From positions 62,001 to 126,000 of the forward strand of contig JAYZEN010000009.1 of the NCBI GenBank assembly GCA_036337295.1: a stretch of 64,000 nt of DNA, given 5' to 3'. Position numbers and translations under genes: made by a program. The notes beneath the pieces are model-generated. The model did not search any database. It was given only the letters and a program-made list of their open reading frames with translations, and had not been told where the DNA came from. This document shows, one piece after another, positions 58,771-64,000 of this stretch. The stretch comes from Ketobacter sp036337295. Lineage in GTDB: Bacteria; Pseudomonadota; Gammaproteobacteria; Pseudomonadales; Ketobacteraceae. Position 1 is the stretch's first letter, and every line of letters starts with the position of its first letter.

Positions 58771-60615
58771 ATGCACGCAAGATCCATCAGGAAGCCTCTT
58801 CTGGGAGTGCTTCTATCGAGTCTATTTGTCTCTTCATCCTATTCCGTTGTGGAAACCTCAGAGTATCCAAATGACCCAAGATTCTACAGCCAGTGGGGCT
58901 TCGAACAGCCTAATGACGCTGATGTGGATGCCATAACTGCGTGGGAGATGGTAAAGGACAAGCCTCAATCTGAAGTCATCGTTGCAGTGATTGACACCGG
59001 TGTCGACAGGACACATCGAGACCTGGCCAATCGATTAGCCCCTGGTTACGATTTTGTATACGACGATTCCAATCCATCGGATGTTCTTTTTCCCCATGGA
59101 ACCCCCATTGCAGGCATCATCGCAGCAGAAAAAGATAATGGCTATTCGGTCGTAGGGTTGGCCGGCGACATGCCGGTTAAGATTATGTCGCTGCGGGTCT
59201 ATTCAACACTTGAACTACTGGGGCTGATGCCCGTCTCTGCGGCGGTGCGCGCGCAACGGCTGGAGGACGCATTCAGTTACGCTATTCACAATGGTGCTAA
59301 TGTCATCAACTTTTCATCGGCGGTTTTGCTGAGTGCAGTGGAATCCGATCCAGAGCTGAAAGCCACAGTCGAGTCACTGGTTCAGGCTGCCCAGGACAAG
59401 GGGATTATTATCGTTGCCGGTGCGGGTAACAGTGGCGGCCTGAATCCGGAGTACTTTCCCTACCAGTGGGACAAACCCAACATTGTCAATGTGGCGTCCA
59501 TCAACCGGCGTGGTGCCTTGGCTGCTGACTGGGACCAGTCCGGTCCAGAGCCTCGTGATCACAGTTCGTATGGTTCCCACGCGCACCTTGCCGCACCCGG
59601 CACAGAACTAGAAAGTACATGGCCTTCCAATGACTTACTCGATATCACGCTTTTCAGCCCGGAAAGTGATAATGGCACCTCGTTCGCGGCGCCATATGTG
59701 ACGGCAGCCATTGCAATGGGCTTGTCGGTCAGGCCGGACCTCATGCATTCCGATACACCAGAGGAGGCGCTCGACAATATTCTTACCATACGTAGGGCGC
59801 TACGGCTGGGGGTAAAGACCACCCCGGAGCTGCAATCCACAGTCAATAATGGCGAACCGATCGTGGATGCGGGTGGGTTTCTTAAGATTCCATTGTTTCT
59901 GGAGCAGTTGGGAGTTCGGTTAAGTGCGCGTAACGGTGAGAGTGTCACCACGTATCCCAAGTCCATTGCGCGCGCGAAGGAGAAAAACGGCGCATTCGAT
60001 CCTTATGGGGGCGTGATTCGGCTTCCGTATGAGAACCGTACGTTGATCCTGGATGGCACCCAATCCCATGATGATCAAGGCATCGTGCGCTATGAGTGGG
60101 ATTTTGGTGACGGCAGCAGCGGCCAGGGCGCAACGACAGAACACACTTTTGATAAAACCGGCGTGTATCACATCACCTTGAAAGTAACGGATGATGAGAT
60201 TGACCCTGTGACCGGTACCGGAAAAGTGGATATCTCTGCACCCCAACGAGTGGAGGTCTTGCCGCCTCAGTACGATTTTGTGCGGATTCGTTACATGGCT
60301 AATGGGGCAGGCTTTTCTCAGGAAGGAAGAATGCTGTCAAGTCGTATTGATATCCGAAAAATCGGCTCAATGCGCAGGATACGAGGCACCAGTCAGTTTT
60401 TGGATGAGAACAACCAACCGGTAACCGTGAGCGTTACCACATCCTTCCCTGTTCTGGGGTTGGTGGTGGGCAACATTGCCTTTTCACATCATGATTTTAA
60501 TAGAAGCATCAATTTCGCTTCTCTAAATCCGGTTCATTATGATGCGAGCACCAATACATATTCTTTGAAAGTGGAAGAGATGCAGATGGACTTCACAGAG
60601 AAAAGTGGGCGCTGA
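58771..60615 (+). CDS. Subtilisin-family (S8) serine protease with PKD domain
   Basis: A 614-residue secreted protein. After a signal peptide (about residues 1-25) the S8 domain begins at once, without a recognisable I9 propeptide: Asp75 (VAVIDTGVDRTHRD), His109 (FPHGTPIAG), Ser304 (NGTSFAAPYV), with the oxyanion Asn in GAGNSGG. A PKD domain follows at about 410-490 (LDGTQSHDDQG; YEWDFGDGSSGQG; HTFDKTGVYHITLKVTDDE), then an unrecognised C-terminal domain of about 110 residues. The missing prodomain is notable. Confidence 0.9.
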   Translation: MHARSIRKPLLGVLLSSLFVSSSYSVVETSEYPNDPRFYSQWGFEQPNDADVDAITAWEMVKDKPQSEVIVAVIDTGVDRTHRDLANRLAPGYDFVYDDSNPSDVLFPHGTPIAGIIAAEKDNGYSVVGLAGDMPVKIMSLRVYSTLELLGLMPVSAAVRAQRLEDAFSYAIHNGANVINFSSAVLLSAVESDPELKATVESLVQAAQDKGIIIVAGAGNSGGLNPEYFPYQWDKPNIVNVASINRRGALAADWDQSGPEPRDHSSYGSHAHLAAPGTELESTWPSNDLLDITLFSPESDNGTSFAAPYVTAAIAMGLSVRPDLMHSDTPEEALDNILTIRRALRLGVKTTPELQSTVNNGEPIVDAGGFLKIPLFLEQLGVRLSARNGESVTTYPKSIARAKEKNGAFDPYGGVIRLPYENRTLILDGTQSHDDQGIVRYEWDFGDGSSGQGATTEHTFDKTGVYHITLKVTDDEIDPVTGTGKVDISAPQRVEVLPPQYDFVRIRYMANGAGFSQEGRMLSSRIDIRKIGSMRRIRGTSQFLDENNQPVTVSVTTSFPVLGLVVGNIAFSHHDFNRSINFASLNPVHYDASTNTYSLKVEEMQMDFTEKSGR

Positions 60616-60662
60616 GGTCGTGTCAGCAACATCGAACTGATAGAGGTTACAGGAGTAATTAA

Positions 60663-61073
60663 ATGAGCGTATTCAAAGCAACTAAAGTCGTCAATGTCAT
60701 GTATGTGGTAGGCATTCTGTCGATTGCGATATTTAATAACTTTATACAAATAAATCCCGAGAGCAGCCTCGGCGATAGATTTATCGTTGTATTTTCGGTT
60801 TTGGGTCTGTCCATTCCTAACCTGGCGTTGATTCGAGCTCTGCCACCTGTGTCTAAGATGATGAAAACAACGGTTCTTTTGAATGTGATTTGCATCTTGT
60901 TATTTGTTGCAGGAGTGCTCGCCCATCAGCAGGAAATGCTGGTGATGTTGTGGAGTGTGACAGTGGTGTCGATCTGCTCGATTAATGCGGTAGTTTTGGT
61001 TTCGGTAATCATTGCTAACCGTCGACTCAAGACATTGAAGGAGTCGGAGATTCAACTTTCTCCTGATGCCTAG
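60663..61073 (+). CDS. Small four-helix membrane protein, unknown
   Basis: A 136-residue protein with four hydrophobic segments (about 10-28, 37-55, 70-88, 95-120) and a charged C-terminal tail. It follows the subtilase by 47 bases, after GAGGTTACAGGAGTAATTAA. No family recognised; co-transcription with the subtilase is likely. Confidence 0.75.
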   Translation: MSVFKATKVVNVMYVVGILSIAIFNNFIQINPESSLGDRFIVVFSVLGLSIPNLALIRALPPVSKMMKTTVLLNVICILLFVAGVLAHQQEMLVMLWSVTVVSICSINAVVLVSVIIANRRLKTLKESEIQLSPDA

Positions 61074-61392
61074 TGATGCGGTCCTCGGAAGTTATACAGC
61101 CACTAAGATTTGTCTGCGTTTATGACGTATTTGGGGTAAGCCAGAAATGAATATGACAACTAATACGAACGTATATGCGCATACCAATATTCTGTTCTGG
61201 ATGCCCGGAAGTGTCCTGATTGAGATACGCATTCAATATTCTAAATCTAACTTAAAGATTCTTCTAATTGCGAGTTGAATGCGAGTAACTACGCCGATTA
61301 TTGTGCCTTGCTGAGGAGGTGTAGATATGCACTTTCGGTAGTCACCACAAGTAGTAAATTAAGCAGTACTAAAAAAACAAGAGGAAGCCTTA
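61074..61392. other. 319-base A/T-rich intergenic region
   Basis: Nothing definite is seen. A 43-codon frame at 61147-61278 has no family features. The region may hold the promoter of the following cytochrome gene, but no consensus box is convincing. Confidence 0.5.
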
Positions 61393-62985
61393 ATGAAAAT
61401 AATAGATAGATTAAAATGGGCCAAGTGGCCCCTTGCCTTAACCACAATACCAATACTCACACTCACAATGGAAGCCAACGCTGCAGAATCCTGTGATAAC
61501 GGATTTTTAGTTGCCAACGGGCAGCGCTGTGTGCAATGGGATGACATTACGGTAATCGAACGAGAGCCGCAGCCAACGGATCCAGGTAACTACTTTTATG
61601 ATTTTGATAAAAGTTACGACAACATGGGTGCTTTGCTCACTAACAGACCCATGGTAGAAGCCGATGCTGCTCTCGGTGGGTTCTATATGTACAATGGTGA
61701 CTTCGTCCGCCTTGGTGTTTCTTATCCATCGTTCGTTACCGCCTCTGGCCGTGTTAAGAATGCAGAACGTCCTCCCTATCGCGATGATTCCCGACAGAGA
61801 AAACTGCCCTATAACTTGAATGCGGTAAAAGCTGCAGACGGGGCGGATCTTGCTGCGCCAAACTGTACCGTGTGCCACTCAAGCGTAGTCCAGGGCAAGC
61901 TGGTTCAGGGCCTGGGTCGTTTTAACCACTTTATCGGTACAGACGCCAGTGGATTCACCCTGAATGTGTTGGGTATCGGGGCAGCGTCCATATTCCGAGG
62001 CGATACGCTGGTTCAGATCAAACACGGTCTGACCTTGCTAACACGCCTGTTCCGGGATGCTTCGCTCAATAGCCATTTGTTCGACGTCTTTGCCGGCCTG
62101 GGTATGCGTCATGACCCTGATACGCTGGAGTGGACTGGCCGGATAAACAGGCTGCAGGGCCATAATCCCAATTCCGGTATGAAGGGGTGGATTGACTTCC
62201 CCGCCTGGTGGCTGACCAAAAAGAAAAATGCACTTTACCAGGCCGGAAATGGGCGTGGAGAGAAAGCAGACCACATGCTTTACATGAGTTGGTTCTCGGT
62301 TGACGGCATTGAAGAAGCCGAGGAAATCCAGAATAACTTCGCTCACGTACAGAAGTGGATTGAGGACGAGATTGAAGTTCCAAAGTATGAGGATTTCGGT
62401 CCACCCATCGACTATAGTCTTGCCAGTTCAGGTGAGCCCGTGTTCCTGAGAAACTGTGCCGTTTGTCATGGTACCTACTCCGAGAACGATGCAGATGAAA
62501 CGTATCCGAACTTCCTGGTAGACCTGGATGAGGTCGGTACCGATCCCTATTTGGCTCAGAAAAACTGGATCTATCCTGTGAAGACCTGGTGGGATGATTC
62601 CTGGTACGGCAAGCGTGGCACGTCAAGTATTGAGGTAACAAACGGCTATGTGGCTCCCCCGCTTGATGGTGTGTTCATCACCGCTCCGTACTTCCACAAC
62701 GGCTCGGTACCCACTTTGGAGGCAGTACTGGATTCGTCCAAGCGTCCAACGGTTTGGACCAGCAACTACAAGGACAATGACTACGATTGGGATGCAGTGG
62801 GTTGGGAGAACAAACCTTTGGATTGGAGACCCAACTTTGAAGTTAAACCTCTGACGGGCATCGGCATCGGCCGAGGTCGATATGACACCCGGAAGCGTGG
62901 TAACTCAAATGCAGGTCATACCTATGGAGATCTGTTGACGGCAGAAGAGCGTCGCGCAGTTCTGGAATATCTGAAAACCCTGTAA
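61393..62985 (+). CDS. RoxA/RoxB-like dihaem c-type cytochrome
   Basis: A 530-residue exported protein: signal peptide (hydrophobic core about 12-26, cleavage near ANA-AESC), haem c sites Cys158-TV-Cys161-His162 and Cys355-AV-Cys358-His359, and the segment APPLDGVFITAPYFHNGSVP at 421-440 shared by rubber oxygenases RoxA/RoxB and by MauG-like proteins. RoxA is longer (about 680). It could cleave isoprenoid double bonds in the periplasm, or accept electrons from the molybdenum hydroxylase. A strong terminator follows. Confidence 0.85.
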   Translation: MKIIDRLKWAKWPLALTTIPILTLTMEANAAESCDNGFLVANGQRCVQWDDITVIEREPQPTDPGNYFYDFDKSYDNMGALLTNRPMVEADAALGGFYMYNGDFVRLGVSYPSFVTASGRVKNAERPPYRDDSRQRKLPYNLNAVKAADGADLAAPNCTVCHSSVVQGKLVQGLGRFNHFIGTDASGFTLNVLGIGAASIFRGDTLVQIKHGLTLLTRLFRDASLNSHLFDVFAGLGMRHDPDTLEWTGRINRLQGHNPNSGMKGWIDFPAWWLTKKKNALYQAGNGRGEKADHMLYMSWFSVDGIEEAEEIQNNFAHVQKWIEDEIEVPKYEDFGPPIDYSLASSGEPVFLRNCAVCHGTYSENDADETYPNFLVDLDEVGTDPYLAQKNWIYPVKTWWDDSWYGKRGTSSIEVTNGYVAPPLDGVFITAPYFHNGSVPTLEAVLDSSKRPTVWTSNYKDNDYDWDAVGWENKPLDWRPNFEVKPLTGIGIGRGRYDTRKRGNSNAGHTYGDLLTAEERRAVLEYLKTL

Positions 62986-62994
62986 ACCCTTGAG

Positions 62995-63027
62995 TGGTTG
63001 GGGTGGTGCTTGACTCCACCCCAACCA
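62995..63027. terminator. Terminator between the cytochrome and the convergent gene
   Basis: Perfect 12-bp stem TGGTTGGGGTGG (62995-63006) / CCACCCCAACCA (63016-63027) with a 9-base loop, followed by TTT. The T run is short. Confidence 0.75.
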
Positions 63028-63052
63028 TTTACTTCCGTTTTGACGGCCATCA

Positions 63053-64000
63053 TTACATGGCCCGTACCTCCAGATCCGGTAAAGTACGAATATAGGGTGC
63101 GAACTCTTTAGGATCACCTTCAAAACCATCGCTGATAAACATGCTGATCACAAGTCCCATGAATCCGTTCATAGGAAACGCTTCAATACCGTAGCCCACA
63201 TTGGGCATTTGCCCGGGGAATACTTCAGGAGGATCGTCTCTAACCAGGTCATCTTCATACAGTAATGACATGGGTTCATTGAAGTCACCCAAGTAATCCA
63301 CAAAGGCAAGTATATCCAGATACCGCTTTGAGGTGACCCAAATCCAGTTATCTGCCGGGTCCAGACCCGCATTGATCATCTGCTTTTCGTTCTCGTCCAC
63401 TACACCGTCAACAATGCCTGGGTGATCCGGCCAATTAGAGGTGTAAGTGGCCGCTCCCAGCAAACGGTTCGCGTCAACTGACATGGTCAAGGTGGGGTTC
63501 ACCATAAGCCGCCTGCGCAGCTCAGGGATCACGCCCCGTACGTCAAAACTGATGGACTTGGGGTAGTGATGTATCTGCATGCTCATTTGCATGATGGGCA
63601 CGCTGAATAGATACAGATCCACTTCCAGTTGTGTGGTGGTGCGGATAGGTCCGATGATCTCGCTGGTGGGTAGTGCGACAATCTGATCGTTGTTCAGCTC
63701 GGTATTGGTTACCGATGTGATAATGCCCGTGTTCAAACGTAGCTTCAGGGAATCCAATGGGCGTTCCCCTACATAGTTAACGTAGCTGAAATCGTCCCAT
63801 TTCAGGTGGTTGTCCTTGTTGTAGCGCAGGCTGTAAAAATCCGTTTCCACTAGTCCGACTTCCGCGCTGTAACGAACGTACTGCTCGTCCGAGCGCAATC
63901 TGGAATTACGTACAAGATATACGAAGCGTTCTACGCCATCGCGATCCCGGGTGACGATTTCCGCCACCATTTCACCGTCAAACGGTGTTCGATGGGGGCG
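63053..64000 (-). CDS. Unknown protein, cut by the window edge
   Basis: The frame is open for 315 codons to the right edge of the window, so the N-terminus is missing; an ATG at 63970 lies inside the frame but the codons beyond it remain open. The visible part is beta-rich, with repeated short strands, Tyr- and Asp-rich segments, and no membrane helix. No family recognised. It converges with the cytochrome gene and shares its terminator. Confidence 0.65.
   Translation of the reverse strand, partial: RPHRTPFDGEMVAEIVTRDRDGVERFVYLVRNSRLRSDEQYVRYSAEVGLVETDFYSLRYNKDNHLKWDDFSYVNYVGERPLDSLKLRLNTGIITSVTNTELNNDQIVALPTSEIIGPIRTTTQLEVDLYLFSVPIMQMSMQIHHYPKSISFDVRGVIPELRRRLMVNPTLTMSVDANRLLGAATYTSNWPDHPGIVDGVVDENEKQMINAGLDPADNWIWVTSKRYLDILAFVDYLGDFNEPMSLLYEDDLVRDDPPEVFPGQMPNVGYGIEAFPMNGFMGLVISMFISDGFEGDPKEFAPYIRTLPDLEVRAM

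Noticed and set aside
61147..61278. 43-codon frame in the gap before the cytochrome gene
   Set aside because: Composition is unremarkable, no homologous pattern, and the ribosome-binding site is weak.
1..64000. CRISPR arrays, tRNA or rRNA genes, insertion sequences, prophage
   Set aside because: No regular spaced repeats, no cloverleaf-like or rRNA sequence, and no transposase or integrase were recognised; the tandem duplications are too short and unspaced for CRISPR.

Overview
The window reads as chromosomal DNA of a marine-type, lipid- and hydrocarbon-metabolising gammaproteobacterium (Marinobacter/Alcanivorax/Ketobacter-like). Supporting signs are gammaproteobacterial housekeeping genes (rimI, prfC, rlmJ, slyD, ilvD, yaeQ, pntAA-pntAB-pntB, cydPABX), a wax ester synthase/DGAT, both halves of a wax-pathway fatty acyl-CoA reductase, two acyl-CoA thioesterases, an enoyl-CoA hydratase, a short-chain 3-hydroxyacyl-CoA dehydrogenase and a FadL-type channel. 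The genus is inferred from gene content only. No rRNA, tRNA, integrase, transposase, phage gene or CRISPR array was recognised.

Layout. 0-7 kb: rimI, an MscS channel, prfC, a membrane protein, a pentapeptide-repeat protein, a flavin/2Fe-2S reductase, cytochrome b561 and YceI. 7-18.6 kb: fatty-acid and lipid genes, namely a hydratase/thioesterase pair, a quinone-oxidoreductase-like protein, an HSD10-like dehydrogenase, an MFS transporter, a PaiB-like protein, the two-gene fatty acyl-CoA reductase with a divergent FabR-like regulator, ilvD and a DyP peroxidase. 18.6-28.6 kb: rlmJ, slyD, a CHASE histidine kinase, a PilZ protein and the transhydrogenase operon. 28.6-34 kb: TesB-like thioesterase, a sigma-54 activator with a Cys/His-rich PAS domain, and cydPABX. 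34-41 kb: an HSL-type hydrolase, a secreted metallopeptidase-like protein, a Crp/Fnr regulator, yaeQ, the wax ester synthase and an acyltransferase. 41-46 kb: a four-gene glucosylglycerate cluster. 46-50.4 kb: a flavoprotein and DUF4261/DUF1963-type proteins. 50.6-64 kb: an accessory oxidative locus.

Three systems stand out. (i) The 50.6-63 kb locus holds an MpaB/Lcp-family haem oxygenase, a FadL channel, a TetR regulator, an arylsulfotransferase-like lipoprotein, a two-subunit molybdenum hydroxylase resembling OxiAB/IorAB, a subtilase with a PKD domain and a RoxA-like dihaem cytochrome c. This recalls rubber/polyisoprenoid cleavage systems but in an unfamiliar combination. (ii) The 41-46 kb cluster encodes glycerate kinase, glucosyl-3-phosphoglycerate phosphatase, glucosyl-3-phosphoglycerate synthase and a GH13_18 phosphorylase, which together could make and recycle the solute glucosylglycerate. 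(iii) Ahead of cydPABX there is a sigma-54 promoter with spaced repeats, next to a divergent sigma-54 activator with a candidate redox/ligand-sensing PAS domain.

Short 10-18 bp tandem duplications recur, mostly at gene ends or in intergenic gaps (463-498, 5139-5232, 13611-13639, 23669-23713, 36609-36644, 41072-41091, 44174-44201, 48592-48621, 54671-54700). This looks like a trait of the genome.
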